The notes below the pieces were generated by a model. That model did not search any database. It worked only from the letters and a program-made list of their open reading frames with translations, and was not told where the DNA came from. 64,000 nucleotides of DNA, taken from Cichorium intybus (lineage: Eukaryota > Streptophyta > Magnoliopsida > Asterales > Asteraceae). The stretch is taken from contig CM042016.1 of NCBI GenBank assembly GCA_023525715.1, forward strand, positions 81,079,382 to 81,143,381. Direction: 5' to 3'. The translations under genes and the position numbers were made by a program. This document shows positions 54,549-64,000 of the stretch, piece after piece (position 1 is the stretch's first letter; each line of letters starts with the position of its first letter).

Positions 54549-56130
54549 GGCTCTCTAGTAGTTATGAAAGGAAAAGTGCAGAAGAGTGGGGTTCCTGTCT
54601 TAGAAGGAAATTCGGTTAGGGGAACAGTGGCGATTACTCAATCCTTAGAGAGTAGTAATGATAAGGCAGAGTTGTGGCATAGAAGGTTGGGACATATGAG
54701 TGAGAAGGGTATGTCAATTCTGTGCAAACAGGGGTTGTTTGGTGGTGAGCTAATGGGAAAACTCAAGTTTTGTGAAGCTTGTGTCAAAGGCAAGCAACGC
54801 AGGGTGAAGTTTAGCTCGGGTAAACACACAAGCAAGGAAATCCTGGAGTACATTCATTCAGATTTGTGGGGTCCCTCTCCGGTCGAGTCTCATAAAGGTC
54901 ATCGATACTTTGTGACTTTCATTGATGACTACTCAAGGAAGGTTTGGATATATTTTCTGAAGACTAAAGACGAAGTGTTTGGGAAGTTCAAGGAGTGGAA
55001 GACGATGATTGAAAAACGAACCGGAAAATCTGTCAAGACACTTAGAACTGAAAATGGGTTAGAGTTCTGCAATTCCCCGTCTGACAACTTCTGCAAGGCG
55101 GAAGGTATAGTGAGGCACCACACTATACGGCACACCCCACAGTAGAATGGAGTGGCGGAACGAATGAACCAAACACTGTTAGTGCGTGCTAGAAGCATGC
55201 GGTTATATGCTGATTTATCGAAGAAATTCTGGGCGGAAGCGGTTAATACTGCTTGCTATCAGGTGAACAGATCACCATCAACTGCAATCGACTTTAAGAC
55301 TCCTCAAGAGGTATGGTCTGGAAAACCCTCTGATTATTCTGGTTTACGTATATTTGGTTGTCCGGCTTATGCTCATGTTAATGATGGTAAACTTGAGGCG
55401 AGGGCAATGAACTGCATATTTCTAGGGTATACACATGGATTGAAAGGTTATCGTCTGTGGTGTACAGAAGAAGGGAGAACTCCAAAATTTATTAATAGCA
55501 GAGATGTGACCTTTAATGAATCTGCTATGGTGAACCAAAGAGGAGGTGATACAATTCATGAAGGGAAAGATCAGGGTGCCAACCAGAAGGTGGAGTTTGT
55601 CACACAAATTCCAAACAGAATGGTGATAAATGAAGAACAGCATGTCGGTGATGATCAGTATAGACGTGATGAAACTCATGAACAGCCTAATGAGGATCAG
55701 TCAGGTGATGCTGAGGCCGATGGTGAGAACGATAAGGATGAATCTATAGCAAGGAGAAGAGAGAAAAGGAACACGAAGAAACCAGCTAGATATGCTGCAT
55801 GTGTCACCAATGGTGATATTGGTTCTGTTGCATATGCACTAGCTGTTGGTGAAAACATTGGTACTGATGAGCCTCGGTCTTACAAAGAGGCGGTGGCAAG
55901 TAAAGAAGGATCAAGCTGGTTGATGGCAATGAATGAAGAGATGCAATCTCTTGAGAAGAATGAAACGTGGGATCTTGTTCCATTACCGAAAGGAGTCAAA
56001 CCGGTTGGATGCAAATGGGTCTTTAAGAAGAAGGAAGGAATTCCAAGGGTTGATCCCGCAAGGTTCAAGGCACGGTTAATGGCGAAGGGTTTTTCTCAAA
56101 AGGAAGGAATCGACTATCACGAGGTTTTCT
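54549..56130 (+). pseudogene. pol: Element J pre-integrase, integrase and RT N-terminus
   Basis: Resumes the J polyprotein after F. 'ELWHRRLGHMSEKGM' with 'CEACVKGKQRRVKF' is the zinc-binding part. 'YIHSDLWGPSPVESHKGHRYFVTFIDDYSRKVW' carries the first Asp. 'LRTENGLEFCN' has Glu where the second catalytic Asp is expected. TAG at 55143-55145 lies just before 'NGVAERMNQTLL' (catalytic Glu). Then 'YRLWCTEEGRTPKFINSRDVTFNE', an acidic linker, and RT start 'SYKEAVASKEGSSWLMAMNEEM', 'CKWVFKKKEG'. A frame change just before 56138 ends this frame. Confidence 0.88.
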
Positions 56131-57430
56131 CACGGTCGTGAAGCATAAGTCAATTCGGGTTCTTTTGGCTATGGTGAGTGCGTTTAATCTGGAGCTTGAG
56201 CAGCTCGATGTCAAAACTGCATTTCTTCATGGAAGCTTGGAGGAGAAGATATATATGTCACAGCCTGAGGGTTTTCCGGGTTCTAATAAGGATCATGTGT
56301 GTCTGTTGAAGAAGTCTCTTTATGGTTTGAAGCAGTCTCCTAGACAGTGGTACAAGAGATTTGATTCGTTTATGACTTCGCATGGCTACATACGGAATCA
56401 GTTTGATAATTGTGTCTACTTGAAGCAGTTGTCCAATGGGTCGTTTGTTTATCTGTTGCTATATGTTGATGATATGCTCATTGCAGCCAAGGAGATGGCT
56501 GAAATTAATAACTTGAAGAAGCTTTTGGCAAGTGAGTTTGAAATGAAGGATTTGGGTGCAGCAAAGAAGATATTGGGAATGGAGATTCAGAGAGACAGGA
56601 AAGCGGGGTTGTTATATGTTTCTCAGCAGAAATATATTGAGAAAGTCTTGCAGTCTTTCGGTATGGATCAGCCAAAACCAATTGGAACTCCTTTGGCAGC
56701 GCATTTTAAATTAAACAGAAGTATTATACCAACTATGGATGAGGAAAAAGACTATATGAGTAGAGTTCCGTACTCAAGTGCAGTTGGAAGCCTTATGTAT
56801 GCTATAGTCTGTACTAGACCTGATTTAGCACATGCAGTTAGTGTGGTTAGTAGGTTTATGAGTAATCCTAGGAAAGCTCACTGGGAAGCGGTCAAGTGGA
56901 TCCTGCGATACTTGAAGGGGACTAAGGATGTTTGTTTGGTCTATGGTGGTAAAACTCATAGTAACTTGGTAGGATATGCAGACTCAGACTATGGTGGCGA
57001 CTTGGTGAAAAGGAGATCGCTTACGTGTTATATTTTCACTTTGTTTGGATGTGCAGTCAGTTGGAAATCAACTTTACAGCCTACTGTTGCCTTGTCTACA
57101 ACTGAAGCGGAATACATGTCAATGACTGAAGGTATAAAGGAGTGTATCTGGCTACATGGTTTGGTGGAGAGTCTGGGGTTGAAGGTGGAGAAGCCTGTCT
57201 TGAACTGTGATAGTGAAAGCGCTTTGTGTCTAGCAAGGAATCCGGTTTATCATGAAAAGACAAAGCATATTGATATCCAGTTAAATTTCATTCGTGACAT
57301 AGTTGAAGAAGACAAGTTCTCAATCTTGAAGATCGATACCAAGATGAATCCGGCAGATATGTTGACGAAGTCGTTACCCAAGGAAAAGTTCGAGCTATGC
57401 TTGAACTTGGTTGATGTTCGCAGGAGGTAA
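56131..57430 (+). CDS. pol: Element J reverse transcriptase and RNase H
   Basis: 430 open residues after a 1-nt frame change. RT: 'KHKSIRVLLAMVSAFNLELEQLDVKTAFLHG', 'GFPGSNKDHVCLLKKSLYGLKQSPRQWY', catalytic 'LLYVDDMLIAAK', 'ILGMEIQRDRKAGLLYVSQQKY'. RNase H: 'VGYADSDYGGDLVKRRSLTCYIF' (Asp), 'STTEAEYMSMTEGIKECIWL' (Glu), 'NCDSESALCLARNPVYHEKTKHIDI' (Asp). It ends 'NPADMLTKSLPKEKFELCLNLVDV'. All expected catalytic residues are present; only the upstream breaks disable it. Confidence 0.92.
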
Positions 57431-57524
57431 GTCCCTACGGGGCAAGCTGGCAGGAGTCGAGAGGAAGTTTTTGGTTTCTAGAGCGAGATGGAGCTATGTT
57501 GAATTCGCAATTCAAGGTGGAGAT

Positions 57525-57919
57525 TGTTAAATAGTGAATTGGGAATTAAAAATTGTAAACACGCGCGCCGCGGCCCATTAAGTGTCTGCGTCGCGTGGGC
57601 CATGAACAGCTAGGGTACGGCTAGGGTTTCTTGTAAAGCCTATAAATATAAAGGCTGGTCATTAGGGTTTAGTGCCGTCGATGAAAAAGTCTGAAGTCAG
57701 TAGTCAGAAGAGGCCGATTTACTAGCAATCTAGGTACGCTCTGTAACACCTGTATTTAGCTCTGGAATAAAGAATACTCTCTCCTGCCCGTGGACGTAGG
57801 TCATCTTGGACCGAACCACGTAAATCTCTGTGTCGATACTTTGTGTTTTTATTTCCGCATTTATATTCTCGTTATTATTCCTGGGCAATAGGCTATAGAT
57901 TTAGGTCTATTTCCTAACA
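57525..57919 (+). repeat. Element J 3' LTR
   Basis: A 395-bp partner of 44244-44647, ending TTTCCTAACA and followed by the CATTT duplication. TATA box at 57641-57648. Confidence 0.94.
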
Positions 57920-57924
57920 CATTT

Positions 57925-58140
57925 GCCCATGGAGATGATCCTTTTCTCGCAGAGCGTGATGCTCAGGAGCCAATAAAAACATAGCAAAATAACAAGATGA
58001 TCAAAACAGAAATATTCCCTCCGCTCTGATTCTATTCTCCCTCCGTAACTGACTTTAGCCACTTTTCTCATTTTCCCTTTTTGATCTTCTAGAATACACA
58101 TGTACAGGTCTAGGTGGTCCCTCCTTTGTGGTGACTACTC
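57925..58140 (-). repeat. Element H LTR sequence, right of J
   Basis: Continuation of the fragment at 44121-44243 once J is discounted. The outer end of the LTR is not recognisable; the stretch to about 58140 is my estimate. No gene. Confidence 0.4.
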
Positions 58141-59769
58141 TCGTATTTGTATCACATTGAAGGAGTTATTTGTTTAGCAGAAGATGAAGTAAGTGTCATA
58201 TCTAAATGACCAAATTGATTATGAGATTTTGGGTTACGGATTTGGATTTGAGTACTGTTTCAGGAACTATCTGATATAACATCATGGAAGTTAGTTGTGT
58301 TTTTCTCAAGAAATGCCAAAAACGGAAACCATTGTTGTCTAGTGACCATAATCACCATCAAATACACCATTTTTTGTATAATGCTATCTCTTTCGTTGTC
58401 TCTAATCTATTCTACAAGTTATATTTGGTGTTCACATTGGCTTCAGTTGGGTTAAGTTTTTTCCATTATTCCAAGTCCGTTTTGTTTCTTTGTCTCGTTC
58501 TTCTTATCTACTTAAATAAGCCCTATTAATAGAAAAACACTTCTTTAATCATATAAGTATAATTCATTTATGCATAATAGTTATTGATCGATGGCGGAAA
58601 CTTTGAAATCACAAGGTTTAACACATGATTTAGAGATTAAAGTCCTTAAAAAGTTCAACATCTTATGCCTATGAACAAAATGGTTGTTTCCATCATTGTG
58701 ATATCACACTCTGGTCTCACATTGTTTAGCATAAATATGGCAAGGGTTGGATGTTGCCAAATCATGGTTAAATTCCGAAAACCACTTTAATAAAACCATG
58801 AATTAGAGTTTCTATTAAATGGAGGACTCTGGTCAGTTCTTTAAATGCATCAATTTAAACATGGTGACATAAAGCTCCAGAGGGTGACACGGGCTCATGT
58901 GTTCTTTATTAATACTAAAACCTTTTCATTTGCAAATTTTATCAACTTAATTATAGTAGTGTCATCCAAATATAAGTAGTAACGTATTTTCATTGATTTG
59001 TTATTATAGTGATCTTTAGAAGTATTTATTAGAATAAAAATTGAAAGTACAATGATATAATCGGTTAGATTAACAACTCAACCTTGTAGGCACATGGTAA
59101 GAATGTGTTGGACCACCGTTACCACAAGCGTATCCTAGAAGGTCAAGACAAAAAGCCAAACTTGGTCAATAAGTCAAGGAGTGCCGTATTGGTCAGGTCA
59201 GAAAAGTCAACAGAAGTTAGTTATATCATGGGCATAAAGTCTGTCCCAAGTGGAAGGAGAGTTCTTTAGAAAGAGCAAGGTAGTGAAGTATTAAGAGAGA
59301 GAGAGAGAGAGAGGGGGGGGGGGGGCACTGTAGTAATTATCTTTAAATTGTAATAGCAAAATCTGTGGAGAGCCAACCTTTTCTTAAATTTATTTTTCAA
59401 CTCTACATAAAATTGATATCAGTGCGAGTTTTTGAGCCATGGGAAGGAATATCATCCATGGCCAGTTTCCTAAACTAAAAGAATAACAAAGAGATAGCGT
59501 CTCAAAACTTATACAACTAACTTTGTTTATCAAAAAAACTCTTGCAAATAAATGGAAATGTCTCAAATGCAATTCACTGGCAGTGAGGAACCCTATCTGG
59601 ATTACCCCTTGAAGGTTGATTTGTCTACTTGTGGAGAAGCAGATGAAAAAATAAGGAATGTCTACAATTGAAAGTATAAAAAGAAAATTAGGAGAAATTG
59701 AGATACGATAGTCTGAAACAAGTATGACATGTTTATCCAATAAATATTCAAAACAACTTGATTGACGAT
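58141..59769. other. Unassigned AT-rich DNA, possibly with a decayed LTR element
   Basis: No convincing gene. TGATATCAGTGCGAG at 59414-59428 resembles a decayed tRNA-Met PBS, and TGTTGGACCACC near 59107 could be the start of an LTR about 300 bp long ending just before it. An 81-codon ORF at 58284-58529 has hydrophobic runs but no other support. A (GA)n run with 13 G lies at 59294-59325. Confidence 0.35.
59294..59325. repeat. (GA)n followed by 13 consecutive G
   Basis: About 19 bp of AG repeat, then an unbroken G13 run (59313-59325). Confidence 0.95.
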
Positions 59770-59964
59770 TGTTGAAAAGAATAAGCTAGACTTGATTAAA
59801 GTATTTATTAGGAATTATTGAATTATATTTAGATGGTAGAATACTAGAATGAACCATTGTGATGTATCGTGAACCGTTGCATAGGTAGGGCATTAACTGT
59901 CAAATGATAGTTACACTTTAGGCATATTTATTTGCATGTGTCGTGTATGACGAATTAATTATAA

Positions 59965-60520
59965 GACCTTTGGGAGTACCCATCACATTGCACAAATGTG
60001 ATGGGTGCCACATCAGCGTCACGTCAGATTTTACCTCTATCACATTCTATCACACTCCATCACAACACACACTTTATACCTATCACATTTCATCACACCA
60101 CGTCATCTTTTTTAATTTAAAAAAATTCAAAAATAAATAAAAACCTAATTTTTAATTTAAATAACATTAGATTAAACATAAAAATTACATTAATTTAAAA
60201 AACATTACATAGAAATTTAAAAATAAAAAAAATTACACAGAAATTTAAAAAAAAACATTACATGGAAATTAAAAAAAAAACTACTCGTCTTCATCCAATC
60301 TGTTTCGATAAACATGCTCGGCTAAATCTTCACGAAGATATTGGCACGTTTCGGAATTTTGAACTTCGAGTACTTGTTGTAAATATTCGGGCGTTCCGGG
60401 AATGAATTGCATTTCCGGGTTAACCGCATCGGCCTCGTCGTACCTGCAAATCGCTCTACCTTTATATTCAACAATCATATTATGCATAATGATGCAAGCA
60501 TACATAATTGTCTTCATCCT
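59965..60520 (-). mobile_element. PIF/Harbinger-type transposon fragment in the K 5' LTR
   Basis: About 556 bp absent from the K 3' LTR. TAA at both edges fits the 3-bp target preference of this superfamily, but the right end looks truncated. The left end has a perfect 11-bp stem, CCCATCACATT / AATGTGATGGG (59979-59989, 59995-60005, 5-nt loop). It encodes the transposase C terminus listed next. Confidence 0.72.
60281..60517 (-). pseudogene. PIF/Harbinger transposase, C-terminal fragment
   Basis: 78 residues: 'MKTIMYACIIMHNMIVEYKGRAICRYDE', matching the conserved 'C-hydrophobic-LHN(M/F)I' block that follows the catalytic Glu in DDE_4 transposases of plant Harbinger elements. An acidic end 'YLREDLAEHVYRNRLDEDE' has the usual 'L..DL.EH.W' pattern. 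The catalytic DDE core and the N-terminus are missing beyond 60518, so it is inactive. The natural stop is at 60281-60283. Confidence 0.8.
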
Positions 60521-60633
60521 AACAAACTTAGAGTGTTATTGAAAGATCCATCTCCTTCTCTCATATATTTCTGCAGAAATCTTACAGGTATTATTCCTTT
60601 CTGCATATTATATTGGGATTGATTCCAACAAAG

Positions 60634-60645
60634 TGGTATCAGAGC
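60634..60645 (+). promoter_or_regulatory. Primer-binding site of element K
   Basis: TGGTATCAGAGC three bases after the LTR end; initiator tRNA-Met type. Confidence 0.88.
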
Positions 60646-60740
60646 TTTGGAGTCACCGTTCAAGAGGGGCAAGTGGTTGTATCAAATTAGTTTTCAAGAT
60701 CAGAAATTTCAAGAATTGTCTTGTTATATACGACGGAAAA

Positions 60741-61070
60741 CATGTCGTTGATTGCAACTATGTATGATACTCTCCATAGTGAATATTGGATTGATGAACA
60801 AGTTGAAATGATCTTGGAAGAATTGAAGATTGTTTCTGAGATTGATGATTGTGTGGTTGTATACCCGGATGATAAGATTTCGGACGATGAGTATGATGAT
60901 TTGGAGGGTTTCAAAATGAAACCAATTTATGATGTTGATGATTGTGTGTTTTTAGATCTAGATAAGAAATTTCTGGATAAGAAAGATGATGATCTGTGTA
61001 TGGTTTCAGTAATGAAACCCAGTATGAAAAAAATGATACAGGTCGTGAGAAAAACAAAACTCAGACTGTA
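60741..61070 (+). CDS. Element K internal ORF, unknown acidic protein
   Basis: The first ATG of the internal region is at 60741 ('MSLIATMYDTLHSEYWIDEQVEM'), giving about 109 residues rich in Asp and Glu with a basic end ('KKMIQVVRKTKLRL'). I recognise no family: no zinc knuckle, protease triplet or RT motif. Acidic open stretches continue in other frames to about 61160 ('EEVPAEEKEKGYAVEEE'). It could be the decayed remnant of a Gag or a captured host exon. Sequence alone does not show that it is translated. Confidence 0.5.
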
Positions 61071-61329
61071 GATGATGAAGGAATATTCGAAATACCAAAA
61101 ATACCCTCCGAGGAAGTACCAGCAGAGGAAAAAGAAAAAGGATATGCAGTAGAAGAAGAATAGAATTTGAAGATGGATAAGAAGGTCGGTGGAATCGAAA
61201 TTAAATATGCATTTAATGCATCAGTCGGTAAGTTGGATACTGGGTCTGTTCCGCACCAATCTTTGAGTCGGAGTGTGAGCCTTTCCTCGAAGTCAAGTGC
61301 TGTGTGGATAAAAGTCTAACTTATGGGGG

Positions 61330-61613
61330 TGTTTTGAAAAGAATAAGCTAGACTTGATTAAAGTCTTAATTAAAGTATTTATTAGGAATTATTGAATTAT
61401 ATTTAGCTGGTAGAATGAACCATTGTGATGTATCATGAACCGTTGCATAGGTAGGGCATTAACTCTCAAATGACCGTTACACTTTAGGCATATATATTTG
61501 CATGTGTCGTGTATGTATTGACTATGAAGAATTAATTATAAAAAACTTAGGAGTGTTATTGAAAGATCCATTTCCTTCTCTCATATATTTCAGTAGAAAT
61601 CTTACAGGTATTA
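61330..61613 (+). repeat. Element K 3' LTR, truncated by L
   Basis: Matches the 5' LTR from its first base to 'GGTATTAT'. The last ~35 bp expected from the 5' LTR are missing because element L starts here (TSD candidate ATTAT, 61610-61614). Confidence 0.82.
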
Positions 61614-61780
61614 TTGTTAGATCTGATTGAACATTGAGAGAGAAATGAAAGATGAATTGGAGAGAATGATTCTCATTACCATTGAAGAACTGTTACTACT
61701 AACATATATACAGCAGCTAACTGAAATAAGAAACTATTCTATAAAATACTAATAAAAACTTATACATATTAAGTCCTACA

Positions 61781-61800
61781 CCCCCACCCCCCACCCCCCG
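61781..61800 (-). promoter_or_regulatory. Element L polypurine tract, G-rich
   Basis: The minus strand reads GGGGGGTGGGGGGTGGGGG directly before the LTR start TGTAGGACTT. It is unusually long and almost pure G; three G-runs could form a G-quadruplex with a neighbouring run. Confidence 0.75.
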
Positions 61801-62609
61801 CAAGCTGAAGACCGTAGATTCAGCTTGGAAGCAGCTTTGTCATGAAGTGGTCTTGGGAGAGCTTTAGTAACAAGATCTGCCAATTAATCATTTGTTGAAA
61901 CATGAGATAAAACAATCAAACCTTCTTGTAACTTTTTAACAGACAAAGTGACAATCAATCTCGATGTGCTTAGTTCTTTCGTGAAAAACAGGATTGGAAG
62001 CAATCTAAACAGCAGCTTGATTATCACATTTCAAGGGTATTGGTGTAATATTAATTAAACCAAGTTCATGAAATAAACGACTTAGCCATGCCAATTTGGC
62101 TTCTGCAGACGATATGGAAACGGTGCAGACGATATGGAAACGGTCAATTGCTTCTTTGACTTCCAAGAAATCAGAGTTCCACCTAGCATTATGAAAAAAA
62201 CACTAACAGAACGACGAGTAATGGGACACACAACCCAATCCAAGTCCCGGTATGCTTCAATATTAAAAGTCTGGTGGTTGTTGAAGAAAATTCCTTGTGC
62301 AGAAGTGCTTTTGACATATTTAAGAACATGTAATGCAGCTTCGTAATGAGCTTGAGAAGGCTATTGATTAAACTGACTCTGATATTGTACAGAAAATGCT
62401 AGGTCAGGTCGAGTATGCAACAAAAAATTTAACTTTCCGATTAATTGACGATACAAGGTAGGATCTTGTAAAGGATTGCCCATCTTTGTAGTGAGGCTGA
62501 GTTTACTAGGCAAAGGAGTGGAGACAAGAGCAACATCATTCATTGTGACAATTGTAAATTTTGGTCGACAAAAGTCAAATGTAGCCAAACGAAGCGTACG
62601 TAAATCCAT
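61801..62609 (-). pseudogene. Element L RT end and RNase H remnant
   Basis: 62609-62361 gives 'DPTLYRQLIGKLNFLLHTRPDLAFSVQYQSQF', the conserved end of Copia RT. Further left, in broken frames, the RNase H region reads as pieces of 'AKLAWLSRLFHELGLINI', 'LKCDNQAAV' and 'HERTKHIEID'. A 20-bp direct duplication TGCAGACGATATGGAAACGG (62104-62123 and 62124-62143) shifts the frame. Confidence 0.78.
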
Positions 62610-62610
62610 G

Positions 62611-64000
62611 TGTTGAAAAGTTATTTTCCATAACTTTTGCTATAAATTATTAAATATTATAATACTACGTATGCTAATTCAAAACAATTATCGGTTAAAA
62701 GTCGAAAATGCGGACAGCGAACTACTGTAGCGTAAAAATTCGATAATCGTACAATTATTATTTTGAGAATAACAACATTCATAAAACAATCTACTCGTAA
62801 ATACGAAACTGTGGATATATAGAACATCGAAAACGGAGTTCGTATGTGAAAGTTACAACCATTAAATCGCTGTGAACGGATAAATGTACACAGGGTTTGG
62901 ACTCAAAATACAAAATGTGGTGCCTTAAACATCAAATATGAAATAAAATTCTTATAATATGGAACGTAATAATATCTAGTATTTAATTTCAAAGCTCAAA
63001 TTCGATTTCCGGTAAAATGCCAAAAATCGCGAAATCGAAAAAATACTGCGCTTAAACGCGTATTTCAACATCCAACGGGTTAAAATTCAATCAAAATAAA
63101 TGTTTGACAATGTTTTTATACAAAATAATTATTTAGAACTTTGGTTTGTCAAAAACTCACAAAATTTCACTAAAACGGCTTACGATTTTATAAAAATCAC
63201 ACATTTTATACAAGTATGTTGCTATTTATTTAAAAACCATTCCACCCCACCCCCCTACCCCACCCCCATCGGTTGGATACAGCATCCCCCAACAAGATCC
63301 TAGTGCACTATTCATGCAATCTAGCCTACATATATAATAATGTAAAGAAAAGCTAACTTAAATCTAATAATAAATCAAATAAAGAACCAAAGATCTTCTC
63401 ATTTGACCAAAAGCACCCAACCATACTCACTCTTCTCCTCTTTCTCTCCTCACTCTCGGCTCTCTCCCTCTCTTCCTCTCTTCCAAACCGCCACCATCAA
63501 ACACCACCACAAACCTCCATTTCCAAGTGCTTTTGCAAGTCCAAGTGGTAAGACACCTTCACCTTATGATTCTAATCTATATTACACAAGTTTTACACCA
63601 TTTACACACACTATCATCTATGAAAACCCATTGGGTAATAGCATTGTCCAAGGGTCCTCCGAGCTCCAAGGCTTGGATCTTCATTCCTACCACCGATCTT
63701 TCAAGAACTACCTAGTTTTTAAGCCAAGCACGCTACAAGGGTGAGTTCATACCCTCATTTTCATCTTTTCAAACCTTTTTGGGGGAGAATACAAGTTTAA
63801 ATACTATTAATGTTGTTTTATCCAAGTTTACATATGTTTAAATTCTAAAAATGATGATTTACACAAGTTTATAAAACTAGTTGTTGTGTAAAAATGTTCT
63901 TGATATGATATATGGATAGTTCTATGTATGATGATCATAATGATATATATAATGTTGGTGTAAAAGTTTCCAAACTATAAATAAAATGTGTAAAAATGCT
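62611..64000 (+). other. Probable start of another LTR (element M); no gene seen
   Basis: TGTTGAAAAG at 62611, directly where L is truncated, could be an LTR start. The region has AT-rich DNA, a TATATAA box at 63331-63337 and, about 90 bp downstream, a long CT-rich stretch (63425-63487), which plant polymerase II leaders and LTR R regions often have. ORFs at 63403-63744 are low-complexity Ser/Pro/His and not convincing. The other end is outside the window. Confidence 0.4.
63331..63337 (+). promoter_or_regulatory. Candidate core promoter of element M
   Basis: TATATAA followed by a pyrimidine-rich tract (63425-63487: CTCTTCTCCTCTTTCTCTCC and similar). Inferred only from composition and spacing. 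Confidence 0.35.

Larger units (their letters stand above)
44244..57919 (+). mobile_element. Element J: Ty1/Copia retrotransposon, LTR to LTR, containing a hAT-like MITE and gypsy F
   Basis: LTRs of 404 bp (44244-44647) and 395 bp (57525-57919) are flanked by the target duplication CATTT (44239-44243 and 57920-57924). Without the nested MITE and F it would be about 5.2 kb. It has gag-protease (45560-46684), then F, then the rest of pol (54549-57430). The polypurine tract is AAGGTGGAGAT (57514-57524). The pol is the best preserved of the Copia elements here, with one stop and one frameshift outside the F interruption. Confidence 0.95.
59770..60630 (+). repeat. Element K 5' LTR (interrupted)
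   Basis: 59770-59964 and about 60521-60630 together match the 3' LTR at 61330-61613 ('AATAAGCTAGACTTGATTAAAG', 'GAACCGTTGCATAGG', 'GTGTTATTGAAAGATCC', 'AATCTTACAGGTATTATT'). The piece between is the Harbinger fragment. Confidence 0.85.
59770..61613 (+). mobile_element. Element K: small non-autonomous LTR retrotransposon with one unknown ORF
   Basis: 5' LTR starts TGTTGAAAAG at 59770 and ends CCAACA at 60630 (with a Harbinger fragment inside). PBS TGGTATCAGAGC is at 60634-60645. The internal region is only about 690 bp. The polypurine tract is TTATGGGGG (61321-61329). The 3' LTR starts TGTTTTGAAAAG at 61330 and is cut at 61614 by element L. No gag or pol is present. Proteins for its movement would have to come from another element. 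The size class is between TRIM and LARD elements. Confidence 0.85.
61615..62610 (-). mobile_element. Element L: Ty1/Copia 3' fragment with a very short LTR
   Basis: On minus it has an RT end and RNase H remnant (62609-61800), a G-rich polypurine tract and a 3' LTR of 166 bp (61615-61780, plus TGTTAGATCTG...CCTACA). It is truncated at 62610 where unrelated sequence starts. The protein resembles short-LTR Copia lineages whose RNase H ends with 'LADLVTKALP'-type sequence. Confidence 0.8.

Noticed and set aside
58284..58529. 81-residue ORF with hydrophobic stretches, possible small membrane protein
   Set aside because: AT-rich sequence easily yields Phe/Leu/Tyr runs. There is no promoter, no homolog I recognise, and it lies in a repeat-dominated region.
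63403..63744. Ser/Pro/His-rich 113-residue ORF as the start of a host gene
   Set aside because: It is low complexity, sits in a CT-rich leader-like stretch behind a TATA box, and overlaps another frame equally open. A transcribed LTR region is the simpler reading.

Overview
The window is from a plant nuclear genome, most likely a eudicot; the family cannot be fixed from this sequence. I find no host protein-coding gene, rRNA gene or free tRNA gene. Almost all of it is Ty1/Copia and Ty3/Gypsy LTR retrotransposon DNA inserted into older copies. A SINE, a hAT-type miniature transposon and a PIF/Harbinger fragment lie inside these elements. Nearly all LTR elements have primer-binding sites matching the 3' end of plant initiator tRNA-Met (TGGTATCAGAGC).

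I name the elements A to M. Left part (1-18258): Copia B (+) is the oldest host. Copia A (-, 1-5771, running off the left edge) sits in B and carries a gypsy-type solo LTR (2686-4607, TSD GGATG). Copia C (+, 9192-17146, TSD GAATA) also sits in B and is complete from LTR to LTR. Centre (18398-44243): gypsy H (-) was hit by gypsy G (+, a chromovirus), G by Copia E (-), and E by the related Copia D (+, 22845-32430, TSD CATCT), giving a four-deep nest. H was also hit by a deleted Copia I (-, 40361-43704), which holds a SINE (42464-42732, 18-bp TSD).

Right part: Copia J (+, 44244-57919, TSD CATTT) lies in the H LTR. J carries a 591-bp hAT-like MITE exactly between its 5' LTR and PBS, and a complete chromovirus F (-, 46685-54543, TSD CCAAG) inside its coding region. 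Beyond J are H LTR sequence, unassigned AT-rich DNA, a small non-autonomous LTR element K with an unrecognised acidic ORF and a Harbinger fragment in its 5' LTR, a Copia 3' fragment L, and probably the start of another LTR (M).

Every gag-pol set that I could read has stops, frameshifts or lost catalytic residues, so no element here looks autonomous. The most interesting structure is non-coding. The 5' leaders of D, E, F, I, J and C each hold a family-specific repeat, and some of these motifs also occur in the LTR. The F and G LTRs hold pairs of a palindromic 13-mer (ACACG-NNN-CGTGT) spaced 20 bp start to start. D and E hold about twenty TTGNTCGGT-like motifs in the leader plus an inverted pair of the same half-site in the LTR.
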